DNA from: Thiobacillus denitrificans
GTDB taxonomy: Bacteria; Pseudomonadota; Gammaproteobacteria; Burkholderiales; Thiobacillaceae
DNA: 50,763 nucleotides
Reading direction: 5' to 3'
Assembly (NCBI GenBank): GCA_020723405.1
Contig: DYIY01000023.1
Span: 1-50,763 of the forward strand
The stretch's first letter is position 1. Every line of letters starts with the position of its first letter. The position numbers and the translations under genes were made by a program. The notes beneath the pieces are model-generated. The model searched no databases, was not told where the DNA came from, and was given only the letters and a program-made list of their open reading frames with translations. Below are positions 37,080 through 46,341 of this stretch, one piece after another.

Positions 37080-38159
37080 CTACAGCAATCCCAGCATCAC
37101 CAGCGCCACGAAGGCGGCGAACAGGGCGAAGTGGCTGATGCCCTCGATGGCGTTGGTCTCGCCGTCGTGGAGGTTGTTCATGACCGCCAGCAGGGTGAGC
37201 AGCAACATCCCCCCCTGCATGGGGGTGAGGGCCATGACGATGCGTTCTCCGCTGAACAGGGCCCAACCCTCGATCACCGGCAGGGTCAGCAGCACCGTGG
37301 CCAGGGAAGCGCCCAGGGCGATGTTCACCGTGGTCTGCATGCGGTTGGCCTGGGCGGCCCGCAAGGCGGTGAGGATTTCCGGACTGGCGGAGATGAGGGC
37401 CACCAGCACGGCGGGGATGGACTTGGGCAGGCCGCTGCCCGCCAGGCCCGCGTCCAGCAACACCGAAAGCACTTCCGAGAGCAGGCCTACCAGGACGATG
37501 GCCCCCAGCATGATGGCCACGTGGAGGCCGTTGGGGCTGTGGCCCGTGTCGTGGGCTTCCTCGTCCAGCCCGGCGTCATGTTCGAAGAAAGTGCGGTGCT
37601 CCACGGTCTGCAGGCGCAGGAAACCCATGTACATGAGGGCCATGGCCCCCACCGAAAACGCCGAATAGGCTTGCCACTGGCTGTCCGGCACGAAGTCGGG
37701 GATGAACATGCCGATGCCGATGGCCACCAGCAGCATGGCGATGAAGGAGTTGGCGGAATCCAGATTGTAGGGGGTGGAGCCGTGCTTGAGGCCGCCGACG
37801 ATGGCCGCCAGGCCCAGGATGCCGTTGATGTCCAGCATCACCGCCGCGAACACGGTGTCCCGGGCCAGGGTGGGATTGGGCGCCCCTTGCAGCAGCACCA
37901 CCAGGATCACCACCTCCACCGACACCGCCGCCAGGGTGAGGATCAGGGTGCCGTAGGGCTCCCCCAGGCGCACCGCCAGTACCTCGGCGTGGTGGCTGAT
38001 GCGCAGGGCCACGCCCATGATGGCGGCCAGGATCAGTCCCAGCAGGCCCCAGAGCAGGAGACCGCCATGCTCCAGGGCGGCATGTTCCAGGAAGAGTCCC
38101 GCTCCCAGCACGGCCAGGGCGATGAGGATGGGCAGTTCGTGGCGGAGATATTTGCTCAT
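37080..38159 (-). CDS. Calcium/proton antiporter, ChaA-like
   Basis: The 359-residue protein has about ten or eleven membrane segments and two CaCA-type alpha repeats. The first is in GEPYGTLILTLAAVSVEVVI with its conserved Glu, and the second in LVALISASPEILTALRAA with its Glu. An acidic/His-rich loop (EHDAGLDEEAHDTGHS) lies between. It should export Ca2+ (or Na+/K+) in exchange for protons at the inner membrane. It lies six bases after rlmD and seven before the PotD-like gene, in one leftward operon. Confidence 0.88.
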   Translation of the reverse strand: MSKYLRHELPILIALAVLGAGLFLEHAALEHGGLLLWGLLGLILAAIMGVALRISHHAEVLAVRLGEPYGTLILTLAAVSVEVVILVVLLQGAPNPTLARDTVFAAVMLDINGILGLAAIVGGLKHGSTPYNLDSANSFIAMLLVAIGIGMFIPDFVPDSQWQAYSAFSVGAMALMYMGFLRLQTVEHRTFFEHDAGLDEEAHDTGHSPNGLHVAIMLGAIVLVGLLSEVLSVLLDAGLAGSGLPKSIPAVLVALISASPEILTALRAAQANRMQTTVNIALGASLATVLLTLPVIEGWALFSGERIVMALTPMQGGMLLLTLLAVMNNLHDGETNAIEGISHFALFAAFVALVMLGLL

Positions 38160-38165
38160 GGCGGC

Positions 38166-39470
38166 TCAGGGACGTTCGAATAGGGCGATGGATTCCACGT
38201 GGGCGGTGTGGGGGAACATGTTGGCCACCCCTGCCGACACCAGCCGGTAGCCCTTCTGATGGACCAGCACGGCGGCATCCCGGGCCAGGGTGGCAGGGCT
38301 GCACGAGACGTAGACGATGCGCCCCGGCGCACCTTCGTCGGGCAGGGACTTCACCAGTTCGACGGCCCCGTCCCGGGGCGGGTCGATGAGCAGCTTGTCG
38401 AAGGGGCCCAGGGCGGCAAAGGCTTCCGGGGTCATCTGGAACAGGTCTGCCACGCGAAACTCGGTCAGGGAGGCCAGACCGTTGCGGGCCGCGTTCTCCC
38501 CGGCCCGCTCCACCAGTCCCTTGCTGCCCTCCACCCCCAGCACCGAGGCCCCCCGGCGGGCGATGGGCAGGCTGAAGTTGCCCAGCCCGCAGAAAAAGTC
38601 CGCCACCCGTTCCCCCGGCCGGGGATCCAGCAGGCCCATGGCCCGGCGGATGAGCATGCGGTTGATGCCGTGGTTCACCTGGGTGAATTCCGTGGGCCGG
38701 AAGGGCATGACCAGATCGAACTCGGGCAGGCTGTAGGCCAGCTCCGGCGCGTCGAGGGGATGGAAGGGATAGGCCGTGTCCGGTCCCTTGGGTTGCAACC
38801 AGAACTGTACGTGGTGCCGGTCGGCGAAGGCCCGCAGGGCGGCCTCATCGGCCGGCGTAGGGGACTCCAGGATGCGCAGCACCAGCACGTCCACCGCTTC
38901 CCCCAGGGCCAGTTCGATCTGGGGCAGACGGTCCCGGATGGACAGGCCGGCCACCAGGATGCGCAGTTTGGGCAGCAGGTCGGACATGCGCCGGGGCAAC
39001 ACTTCGCAACTGGTCATGTCCGCCACGTAGCTGCTGCGCCGTTCATGGAAGCCCACCAGCACTCCACCCTTCTTGGGCACGTTGCGCACCGACAGGCGGG
39101 CCCGGGTGCGGTAGCCCCAGGTCTGGCCGTGGACGGGGGGCAGGATCGAGGCCGGCTGGACCTTGCCGATGTGCCGGAAGCAGTCTTCCAGCACCCGTTG
39201 CTTGGCCGCCACCTGGGCGGCTTCATCCAGATGCTGGTGGGAACAGCCGCCGCAGATGCCGAACCAGGGACAGGCCGGATCCACCCGGTAGGGACTGGGC
39301 TTGAGAATGCGCAGGGCCTGGGCCTGCTCGAAACTGGGTTTCCTGCGGTAACTGGAATACACGACGATTTCGCCGGTCAGGGCGCCGTCCACGAAGACGG
39401 TCTTGCCGTCCAGGTGGCCGACGCCACGGCCTTCGTGGTCCAGGGATTCGATGGTGATCTGGGGATGCAT
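38166..39470 (-). CDS. rlmD: 23S rRNA (uracil-5-)-methyltransferase RlmD
   Basis: The 434-residue protein has an N-terminal TRAM domain ([20 protein letters not shown]) and a [4Fe-4S] cluster motif [10 protein letters not shown] (C-x5-C-x2-C). The SAM loop is [14 protein letters not shown], and the catalytic Cys lies in [13 protein letters not shown]. This is the RlmD (RumA) layout, which methylates U1939 of 23S rRNA. RlmC is smaller and lacks TRAM, so RlmD is preferred. It is the first gene of a leftward operon with chaA-like, PotD-like and diguanylate cyclase genes. Confidence 0.93.
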   Translation of the reverse strand: MHPQITIESLDHEGRGVGHLDGKTVFVDGALTGEIVVYSSYRRKPSFEQAQALRILKPSPYRVDPACPWFGICGGCSHQHLDEAAQVAAKQRVLEDCFRHIGKVQPASILPPVHGQTWGYRTRARLSVRNVPKKGGVLVGFHERRSSYVADMTSCEVLPRRMSDLLPKLRILVAGLSIRDRLPQIELALGEAVDVLVLRILESPTPADEAALRAFADRHHVQFWLQPKGPDTAYPFHPLDAPELAYSLPEFDLVMPFRPTEFTQVNHGINRMLIRRAMGLLDPRPGERVADFFCGLGNFSLPIARRGASVLGVEGSKGLVERAGENAARNGLASLTEFRVADLFQMTPEAFAALGPFDKLLIDPPRDGAVELVKSLPDEGAPGRIVYVSCSPATLARDAAVLVHQKGYRLVSAGVANMFPHTAHVESIALFERP

Positions 39471-39565
39471 GGGTCAGGGATCCGGGGTGCTCGGAAGGCC
39501 GGCGCTGGACAGCGCTCCTCCCGGCAGGGCTGGGCAGTCGCGCGATTATACGGAGGTCCGTGGGG

Positions 39566-39610
39566 GTTCATCCGTACCGAATGAACTGGGACGTCTGTGT
39601 CAGGACAGAC
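39566..39610. promoter_or_regulatory. Two inverted repeats upstream of the first PhnD-like gene
   Basis: GTTCAT (39566-39571) mirrors ATGAAC (39581-39586). A perfect GTCTGT-N6-ACAGAC follows at 39593-39610. They sit 54-98 bases before the 39664 start, within the rlmD/PhnD divergent gap, and could be operators or a leader hairpin. No known regulator motif was matched. Confidence 0.35.
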
Positions 39611-39663
39611 AGACAAGCCCGACTTTAGCATGGGGGCAAAGGGACCCTGAAGGAGACGGCACC

Positions 39664-40500
39664 ATGTTCCGCACCCTGGCAGCCTGGCTCATGCCGGCCT
39701 TGCTGTTGCTATCCTCACCGGTCTTGGCGGCCGGCGGCGGCCTGCTGTTCGGGGTCAACGAAGGCACGTCCAGCTCCCTGGACGCCATGTTCCGCCATGA
39801 AAAATACGCGCCTCTTACCGCTCATCTGAGCGCGGCGGCCGGCAAACCGGTCAAGACCGAGACCTCCAACATCCTGCCCATCCTGGTACGCAACATCGGC
39901 AAGGCCAAGTACGACATCCTGCTGGTCCGCCCCAGCCATATCTCCGCCATGGCCATGCGCGACCACGGCTACCGGCTGCTGGTGGCCGCCAAGGGGGAAA
40001 GCAAGCTGCATTTCCTGGTGCGCGGTGACTCGCCCCTGCGCTCCCTCGCCGATCTGCGCGGCAAGCGCATCGCCTTTCCCGACCCCATGGCCTATCCCAC
40101 CCGCCTGGCCGGGGCGGTGCTGCGCGACGCGGGACTGGACCTGAAAAAGGAAGACATGCTGGTCATGGACCGCCAGGAAGCCGTGAGCTACGCCGTCCGG
40201 GAAGGCATGGTGGATGCTGGCGTGGTGATCTCCTACTCCAAGCCGGCCAAGGAATGGCTGGCCAAGGGCGGACGCTTCCTCCACACCAAGGACAAGCTGC
40301 CCTACTGGTCCATCCTCGTCTCCAACAAGGTAGGGGAAGCCACCGCCGCCAAGCTGCGGGAAGCCCTGCTGACCATGGACCAGACCCCCAAGGGCCAGGC
40401 CATCCTGAAGGACATCGGCATCCAGGGCTTCGCTGCGGGAGACCAGCAGGCCTACCTGGACATGCTGGCCTGGGTGGAGGGCAAGGGGCCTGCCCGATAG
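39664..40500 (+). CDS. PhnD-like periplasmic binding protein, paralog 1
   Basis: I start at ATG 39664, after an AAGGAG site, giving 278 residues with a signal peptide (cleaved near VLAAGG). The body has the PhnD/phosphite-binding family pattern: GVNEGTSSSLDAMF, ETSNILPILVRNIGKAKYD, RPSHISAMAMRDHGYRLLV, DLRGKRIAFPDPMAYPTRLA and AGVVISYSKPAKEWL. Such proteins bind oxyanions for ABC transporters, but no permease or ATPase is nearby. A paralog of identical length follows after 180 bases. Confidence 0.85.
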   Translation: MFRTLAAWLMPALLLLSSPVLAAGGGLLFGVNEGTSSSLDAMFRHEKYAPLTAHLSAAAGKPVKTETSNILPILVRNIGKAKYDILLVRPSHISAMAMRDHGYRLLVAAKGESKLHFLVRGDSPLRSLADLRGKRIAFPDPMAYPTRLAGAVLRDAGLDLKKEDMLVMDRQEAVSYAVREGMVDAGVVISYSKPAKEWLAKGGRFLHTKDKLPYWSILVSNKVGEATAAKLREALLTMDQTPKGQAILKDIGIQGFAAGDQQAYLDMLAWVEGKGPAR

Positions 40501-40569
40501 GGGCGCGAGGGCCTGTCCGCCGAAACCGCTGCCGGGCAGACGGGAGCCCCGTCAGGCCAGGGCCGGGCA

Positions 40570-40586
40570 TTTCCGCCCGACGGAAA
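40570..40586. other. Small hairpin between the PhnD-like paralogs
   Basis: TTTCCG (40570-40575), loop CCCGA and CGGAAA (40581-40586) form a perfect six-base-pair stem in the 180-base gap. It may mark the end of the first transcript. Confidence 0.35.
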
Positions 40587-40680
40587 AGCCAGGTGCATTC
40601 ATCATTCCTTTAGGGGATGGACAGGAAAATCCCCCCGGGACTACCATCCATAAAAACAACAATGGCCCAAGGGAAATAAC

Positions 40681-41517
40681 ATGTATCGCCTCCTGCTCGT
40701 CTGTCTCACCCTCCTCGCCACGCTGTCCACGCCCCCGGCCCTGGCGGCGGGGGGCAGCCTCAGCCTGGGCATCAACGAAGGCACCTCCAGTTCCCTGGAT
40801 GCCCTGTTCCTGCGCCAGAAGTACGCGGCCTTCGCCAGCCATCTGGGCACGGCGGCGGGCAAACCGGTCAGGCTGGAAACTTCCAACGTGCTGCCCATCC
40901 TGGTGCGCAACATCGGCAAATCCAAGTACGACGTGCTGCTCGTCCGCCCCAGCCACATTTCCGCCCAGGCCATGCGCGACCACGGCTACCGTCTGCTGGT
41001 GACGGCCAAGGGCGAGAGCAAGCTGCACTTCCTGGTGCGGGGCGATTCCCCCCTGCGCACCCTGGAGGACGTGCGGGGCAAGCGCATTGCCATCCCCAAC
41101 GATCTGGCCTACCCCAGCCAACTGGCCCAGGCGGTGCTCCGGGATGCCGGGCTCAAGGATGAGCGCTCCCACATCCTGGTCATGGACCGCCAGGACGCGG
41201 TGAGCTACGCCGTGCGGGAAGGCATGGCGGACGTGGGGGTGGTCATGTCCTACTCCAGGCCGGCGGCGGATTGGCAAGGCCTGGGTGGCCGTTTCCTGTA
41301 TACCAAGGAGGGCCTGCCCTATTGGTCCGTCATCGTCTCCAACCAGGTCAGCGAAGCCGAGGCCAACAGGCTGCGCGACGCCCTGCTGGCCCTGGGCAAA
41401 ACGCCCAAGGGCCAGGGCATCCTCCGGGAAATCGGCATCGAAGCCTTCCAGCCCGGCACCCAGCAGCCCTATCTGGACATGCTGGCCTGGGTGGAAGGCC
41501 GCAAGCGCCTGCAGTAG
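40681..41517 (+). CDS. PhnD-like periplasmic binding protein, paralog 2
   Basis: This 278-residue protein matches paralog 1 along its whole length (about 70 percent by eye) with the same signal-peptide layout. The shared blocks ETSNVLPILVRNIGKSKYDV, RPSHISAQAMRDHGYRLLV and GESKLHFLVRGDSPLRTL are almost unchanged. The segment after AIPNDLAYPSQLA differs more and may set ligand choice. The long gap before it suggests its own promoter. It is convergent, three bases apart, with the exonuclease-like gene. Confidence 0.85.
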   Translation: MYRLLLVCLTLLATLSTPPALAAGGSLSLGINEGTSSSLDALFLRQKYAAFASHLGTAAGKPVRLETSNVLPILVRNIGKSKYDVLLVRPSHISAQAMRDHGYRLLVTAKGESKLHFLVRGDSPLRTLEDVRGKRIAIPNDLAYPSQLAQAVLRDAGLKDERSHILVMDRQDAVSYAVREGMADVGVVMSYSRPAADWQGLGGRFLYTKEGLPYWSVIVSNQVSEAEANRLRDALLALGKTPKGQGILREIGIEAFQPGTQQPYLDMLAWVEGRKRLQ

Positions 41518-41520
41518 GCC

Positions 41521-42300
41521 TTACGTCTCCCAGGCGCCGAGGAATGCAAACCAGTGTTCGGCGCCGATGTCTTCCAGGCTGGTCCTCACCAACTCGATTT
41601 CCCGTTCGTACTGCTCGGCGGTGAGGGTGCCGCGCATCTTCTGGAAGCGCAGGTAGACCAGCCAGGTGTTCACCACGTCGGTCTCGCAGTAATCGCGTAT
41701 GGCGGCGATCTCGCCCCGCTGATAGGCCGGCCAGACTTCCGCACCGTCCATGCCCAGCTTGCCGGGAAATCCGTACAGCCTGGCCAGGTCGTCCAGGGGG
41801 GCGTTGGCCCGACCGGAATACAGGGCCAGCACATCCATCAGATCCAGGTGCCGGGTATGGTAGCGGCTCAGGTAATTGTTGAACTTGAAGTCCCGGTCGT
41901 CGTCCCCCCAGTCCCAGTAGCGGGCAGCGGTGACGCCATGGCGCATGGCCCGGTAATGCAGCACCGGCAGGTCGAAGCCGCCGCCGTTCCAGCTCACCAG
42001 CTGGGGGGTGTATTTCTCGATGCCATCAAAGAAACGCTGGATGATCTCCCCCTCCGTGGCATCGGGCTCCGACAGGGAAAAGACCCGGAACCGGTCCCCC
42101 TCCCGCAGGGTGCAGGAGATGGTCACCACCCTTTGCAGGTAGTGGGGCATGAAATCCGAGCCGCCGGTCTGCTGGCGGCGCATGAGAAAGGCCATGTCCG
42201 CCACCTCCTGGTCGCTGGCCTCCTCCCCCACGTTGTGGAGCCGGCGCAACCCGGCGATGTCGGGAATGGTTTCGATGTCGAAGACGAGAACGGGCGTCAT
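41521..42300 (-). CDS. Predicted 3'-5' exonuclease, PolB-like DEDD fold
   Basis: From ATG 42300 the 259-residue protein begins TPVLVFDIETIPD (Exo I, Asp and Glu). It continues with LVSWNGGGFDLPVLHYRAM (Exo II, Asp) and ends with IRDYCETDVVNTWLVYLRF (Exo III, with Tyr and Asp of the DEDDy type). This is the stand-alone family related to the exonuclease domain of DNA polymerase B (PF10108-like). It probably trims DNA or RNA 3' ends. The longer upstream open frame is the shadow of the divergent pgl gene. Confidence 0.88.
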   Translation of the reverse strand: MTPVLVFDIETIPDIAGLRRLHNVGEEASDQEVADMAFLMRRQQTGGSDFMPHYLQRVVTISCTLREGDRFRVFSLSEPDATEGEIIQRFFDGIEKYTPQLVSWNGGGFDLPVLHYRAMRHGVTAARYWDWGDDDRDFKFNNYLSRYHTRHLDLMDVLALYSGRANAPLDDLARLYGFPGKLGMDGAEVWPAYQRGEIAAIRDYCETDVVNTWLVYLRFQKMRGTLTAEQYEREIELVRTSLEDIGAEHWFAFLGAWET

Positions 42301-42354
42301 GGGGGCTCGCGGTAAAATTTCGGCTGATTCTATCCGGTTTGCAAAGGCGCCCCG

Positions 42355-43071
42355 ATGCCGTCCGACGACCCCCGGGAGGTACGCTGGCACGTTGCCAGGA
42401 ATCCGGCCGACTGGCTGGCCCGGGCCCTGGACCATGTACACCGGGCCGAACGGCAGGCTCTGGCAGAACGGGGGGTGTTCCACCTGGTACTGGCCGGCGG
42501 CAACACTCCGGGCCCCCTCTACCAGGCACTGGCCGCCGGGGACCATGCCTGGCCCCGCTGGCACCTGTGGTTCGGTGACGAACGCTGCCTGCCCGCCGAA
42601 CACCCGGAGCGCAACAGCGTCATGGCCGGACAACGGGGCGTGGACAGACTGGCGGCGGCGGGTGCCCGGGTCCATGCCATCGGGGCGGAAGCAGGTCCGG
42701 AAGCCGCCGCCCGAGCCTACGCCGGGGAACTTTCCGGCCTGGGCCCGTTCGACCTGGTACTCCTGGGCCTGGGCCAGGACGGCCATACGGCCAGCCTGTT
42801 CCCCGGCCTGGAATGGGGTACGGGGGAAGACGCGCCGGACGTGTTGCCGGTGCGTGGCGCCCCCAAGCCCCCGCCGCAACGGGTGAGCCTCTCGGCCCGC
42901 CGCCTGGCCCGCAGCCGGACCGTGCTGTTCCTGGTGGCTGGGGCCGACAAACAGGATGCCCTGGCCCGCTGGCGCCGGGGCGAAGCCCTGCCCGCCGCCG
43001 CCATCCGGCCGGCGGGCGGGGTGGACGTATTAATGGATGCGGACGCCGGTCCGCCTGGAGAAGCAACATGA
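42355..43071 (+). CDS. pgl: 6-phosphogluconolactonase
   Basis: The 238-residue protein carries the Pgl motifs VLAGGNTPGPLYQALA, LWFGDERCLPAEHPERNS and LLGLGQDGHTASLFPGLEW with the catalytic His. It hydrolyses 6-phosphogluconolactone in the oxidative pentose phosphate pathway. zwf and edd/gnd are not in the window. Its stop overlaps the next start by four bases (ATGA). Confidence 0.94.
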   Translation: MPSDDPREVRWHVARNPADWLARALDHVHRAERQALAERGVFHLVLAGGNTPGPLYQALAAGDHAWPRWHLWFGDERCLPAEHPERNSVMAGQRGVDRLAAAGARVHAIGAEAGPEAAARAYAGELSGLGPFDLVLLGLGQDGHTASLFPGLEWGTGEDAPDVLPVRGAPKPPPQRVSLSARRLARSRTVLFLVAGADKQDALARWRRGEALPAAAIRPAGGVDVLMDADAGPPGEAT

Positions 43072-44555
43072 AGAACGCAATGAAGGGAAGCCTCTTTCTG
43101 CTCACCATCCTGGCCGCTGCCGGTGCCGGGGCCATCGAGGAACGGCAGAGCAACGCCGCCGAACAGACCGCCCTGGCGGTGACCATCTACAACGGCGATC
43201 TGGCCCTGGTGAAGGATGCCCGCAAGGTCAAGCTGGCCAATGGTGAAAACCTGCTGGCCTGGCGGGACGTGTCCGCCCAGATCCAGCCGGAAACCGCCCT
43301 CCTCCGCTCCCTGGACGGCCGCCGCCTCAACCTGCTGGAGCAGAACTTCGACTTCGACCTGCTCACCCCCCAGAAGCTGTTGCAGGAGTCGGTGGGCGAA
43401 TCGGTGCGGGTCATCCGCCACCAGCCCATCACCGGCGTGGAGATCAGCGAATACGCCACGGTGCTGGCCGCCAACGAAGGCGTGGTGCTCAAATTCGCCG
43501 ACCGGGTGGAGACCGCCCTGCCCAACCCGGGCCGCCTGGCCTTCCCCGGCGTCCCCGCCCACCTGCGGGACCGGCCCACCCTGTCCATGCTCTTCAAGGC
43601 CGACGTCCCCACCCCCGGCCTGTTCGGCGGCAACGCCCCCAGCGAGCAGAACCTGGAATTGTCCTACCTGACCGGCGGCCTCACCTGGAAGGCCGACTAC
43701 GTGGCCGAACTGTCGGCCAGGGAGGACGCCATGGACCTGAACGGTTGGGTGACCCTCACCAACACCAGCGGCACCGCCTACCCCAAGGCCCGCCTGCAGC
43801 TCATCGCCGGCGAAGTGAACCGGGCCCAACCCGAGATGGCCCCGGCCCCCCGCATGGTCAAGGCCATGGCCATGGCCGACGCCGCCCCGGCCATGCAGGA
43901 GGAAGGCCTGTTCGAATATCACCTCTACACCCTGGACCGGCTCACCACCCTCCAGGACAACCAGACCAAGCAGGTGGCCCTGCTCTCGGCCCAGAAGGTG
44001 TCCGTGGACAAGGAATTCCGCATCGAAGGCGGCGACTGGTACTACGCCGGCCAGCACGGGGAACTGGGCAAGGGCCTGAAACCCCAGGTCTATATGGAAT
44101 TCACGAACAAGGCCGAGAAGGGTGAGGCCAGCGGCCTGGGCATCCCCCTGCCCAAGGGCATCGTCCGGGTCTACAAGAAGGACAGCGCCGGCCGGGCCCA
44201 GTTCATCGGCGAGGACCGCATCGACCACACGGCCAAGGGCGAGACGGTGAAGCTCAAGCTGGGCGAGGCCTTCGACATCACCGCCGACAAGAAGCAGACC
44301 GACTTCCAGCGCATCGCCGCCACCGGCTTCAACGTGCGCGGCGGCGTCATCGAAACCGCCTACCAGATGGAAATCCGCAACGCCAAGAGCGAAAAGGTGG
44401 TGGTCACCGTGGTGGAGCCCATCGCCGGCGAATGGCAGATGCTCCAGGAGAGCCACCCCCACCGCAAGGACAGCGCCCACGTGGCCAAATGGGAAGTCCC
44501 CGTGCCCGCCGAAGGCAAGGCCCTGCTGAGCTGGCGCGTGCGGGTGAAATATTGA
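43068..44555 (+). CDS. Exported DUF4139-domain protein
   Basis: ATG 43068 gives 495 residues with a signal peptide (cleaved near GAGAIEE). An N-terminal beta domain (VTIYNGDLALVKDARKVKL) is followed by the DUF4139 region: LSYLTGGLTWKADYVAELSA, LNGWVTLTNTSGTAYPKARL, and a C-terminal ETAYQMEIRNAKSEKVVVTV. The protein should lie in the periplasm or outer surface; the biochemical role of DUF4139 is unknown. It is coupled at both ends by four-base overlaps, to pgl upstream and to the oxygenase downstream. Confidence 0.85.
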   Translation: MKNAMKGSLFLLTILAAAGAGAIEERQSNAAEQTALAVTIYNGDLALVKDARKVKLANGENLLAWRDVSAQIQPETALLRSLDGRRLNLLEQNFDFDLLTPQKLLQESVGESVRVIRHQPITGVEISEYATVLAANEGVVLKFADRVETALPNPGRLAFPGVPAHLRDRPTLSMLFKADVPTPGLFGGNAPSEQNLELSYLTGGLTWKADYVAELSAREDAMDLNGWVTLTNTSGTAYPKARLQLIAGEVNRAQPEMAPAPRMVKAMAMADAAPAMQEEGLFEYHLYTLDRLTTLQDNQTKQVALLSAQKVSVDKEFRIEGGDWYYAGQHGELGKGLKPQVYMEFTNKAEKGEASGLGIPLPKGIVRVYKKDSAGRAQFIGEDRIDHTAKGETVKLKLGEAFDITADKKQTDFQRIAATGFNVRGGVIETAYQMEIRNAKSEKVVVTVVEPIAGEWQMLQESHPHRKDSAHVAKWEVPVPAEGKALLSWRVRVKY

Positions 44556-45160
44556 TACGCCGCGCAACGCCTGACATCCCCGCCATCCTGGAAGCCCTGG
44601 CCGGGCCGGGCTGGTGTGTGGCCAGCGGTTTCCTGGAGCGGGACCACGTGGCGGCCCTGGCCGCCGAATGCCGCCAGGCCCATGCCGCCGGGGCCTTCCA
44701 CCCGGCCGGCGTGGGCCGGGGCCAGTCGGCGCGGCGGGAGGAAATCCGCGGCGACCACGTGGTCTGGGTGGATGACCTGGAGCGGGGCCCGGCCCTCGGC
44801 GCCGCCCTGGACCGGCTCGAGGACCTGCGCCAGGTGGTGAACCGGACCCTGTTCCTGGGCCTCTTCGACGCCGAACTCCACTTCGCCCTCTACCCCCCGG
44901 GGGCCGGCTACCAACGCCACCTGGACCGCTTCCGGGACGACGACCGGCGCACCCTCACCACCATCCTCTACCTGAACGCGGACTGGCAAGCGGAAGACGG
45001 CGGCCTCCTGCGCTTCTGGCCCGAGGCCGACGGCCCCCACCTGGACATCCCCCCCCTGGGCGGCACCCTGGTCACCTTCCTGTCCGACCGTTTCTGGCAC
45101 GAGGTGCTGCCCGCCCACCGGGAAAGGCTGAGTCTGACCGGATGGTTCCGACGGCGCTGA
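44552..45160 (+). CDS. 2OG-Fe(II) oxygenase, prolyl-hydroxylase-like
   Basis: The frame most likely starts at TTG 44552, overlapping the DUF4139 stop by four bases; no in-frame ATG lies near this position. The 202-residue product has the P4Hc pattern. YQRHLDRFRDD gives the iron ligands H123 and D125, and SDRFWHEVLPAHRERLSLTG gives H183 and the 2-oxoglutarate-binding Arg (about R192). It probably hydroxylates a protein or small molecule. Coupling to the DUF4139 protein suggests a shared process, but that one is exported and this one has no signal peptide. Confidence 0.85.
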   Translation: MIRRATPDIPAILEALAGPGWCVASGFLERDHVAALAAECRQAHAAGAFHPAGVGRGQSARREEIRGDHVVWVDDLERGPALGAALDRLEDLRQVVNRTLFLGLFDAELHFALYPPGAGYQRHLDRFRDDDRRTLTTILYLNADWQAEDGGLLRFWPEADGPHLDIPPLGGTLVTFLSDRFWHEVLPAHRERLSLTGWFRRR

Positions 45161-45256
45161 CACGGGGGCCTGCACCGGGGAAGATGGTGCCAAGGCTGCG
45201 GCCTCCGCGATCCTGAAAAGCTGGGGATGGCTCCGGCGGGTCGCCGCACCCGCTGT

Positions 45257-46237
45257 TCAGCCGACGCGCCGGATCCAGAAGGATCCCGGCTCCACCAGGT
45301 GGCTGACTTCCCCATAGACGGGGCAGCACGCCTGGAAAGCGGCCTGATGTTCCGTGGCGAGATGATTGAGGGCGCTGAGGACTTCGAACTGGTTGTTGCA
45401 GGACAAAAACGCTTCCAGCAGGTATTGCTCATTCCAGAACCGGATCTTGTCGATCACCCATTCGTTTGGATAATCCCGGGGCGTGAAGATGTCATGGATA
45501 TGGACCAGGGTGCCGGGGGCCAAGCGCGGCAGCAGTTCGATGTACTCGAACAACACATCCCCCTGGGGACGGATGATGTGAGATGAATCGATGAACAGGA
45601 TATCGTTTTCGCCCAATTCGTCGAAGGCGGCCACATCGAGTTTCTCGACGGGGGTGCGCAGCAGTTCCACGCCGATGTCCTTCAGCCAGGGGTGCTCGTA
45701 AGGCTCGACGCAAACATGCCGGCAGGCATACAGCGGGTTTTCCCGCTTGTTCTCCCTGATGGCGTTCTGTGCCATGAGCGTGGACTGGCCGGAGCCGATT
45801 TCCATGATGCGTGCGGGCTTGAAGTGGCGGATCATGCAGTACAGCATTTCCGCATCGCCCGGGCCGAACGCCCCATTGTTGTAGAAGAACTCGCCATGCC
45901 GGTGGCCCGCGCTCCTGTCCATCGGGATAGCCAGCAACTCGTTCCGGTAGCGGACGAATTCGGCAAGCAATGCAAGTTGCCGGTCCGTGTTGAGGTCCAG
46001 ACCGGGAACCGTCCGCTTGCGACGATATTCCGGGTCGAGATGCCCGGTCAGGAACAGCGGGTCGTAATAGTGGTTGCGCAGGGGGAACACCCCTACGGTC
46101 CTGAGTATCGAGCGGGTGACGGGCTGCCTGTACAAGCCGCTGCCCCTCACCTTTTTCATGACCAGGGCCGCGATGAACACCAGGGGCGCCAAGAGAATGT
46201 CAGCCGTAGCCGAACTGAATTTTTTTGCGGAACTCAT
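45257..46237 (-). CDS. Class I SAM-dependent methyltransferase, atypical base composition
   Basis: Started at MSSAKKFSSATADI (46237) the product has 326 residues. An N-terminal hydrophobic helix (ILLAPLVFIAALVMKK) is followed by a Rossmann-type domain with RIMEIGSGQSTLMAQNAI as the SAM loop, and DILFIDSSHIIRPQGDV and VHIHDIFTPRDYP downstream. Such Methyltransf_24-like enzymes often modify sugars or small molecules in surface polysaccharide loci. G+C is visibly lower and codon use less biased than in the flanking genes, suggesting recent transfer. ATG 46345 is in frame but overlaps the Nudix gene end. Confidence 0.8.
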   Translation of the reverse strand: MSSAKKFSSATADILLAPLVFIAALVMKKVRGSGLYRQPVTRSILRTVGVFPLRNHYYDPLFLTGHLDPEYRRKRTVPGLDLNTDRQLALLAEFVRYRNELLAIPMDRSAGHRHGEFFYNNGAFGPGDAEMLYCMIRHFKPARIMEIGSGQSTLMAQNAIRENKRENPLYACRHVCVEPYEHPWLKDIGVELLRTPVEKLDVAAFDELGENDILFIDSSHIIRPQGDVLFEYIELLPRLAPGTLVHIHDIFTPRDYPNEWVIDKIRFWNEQYLLEAFLSCNNQFEVLSALNHLATEHQAAFQACCPVYGEVSHLVEPGSFWIRRVG

Positions 46238-46341
46238 TGTGTGTAGCTCATGCTGGTCAGGGGTCAGTGCTCGAACAGGGGAAATCAGATGTCCGGCAGG
46301 CAGGTCTTGGGCAGGGAATTCCAAGGCATGCCGAGGCACGT

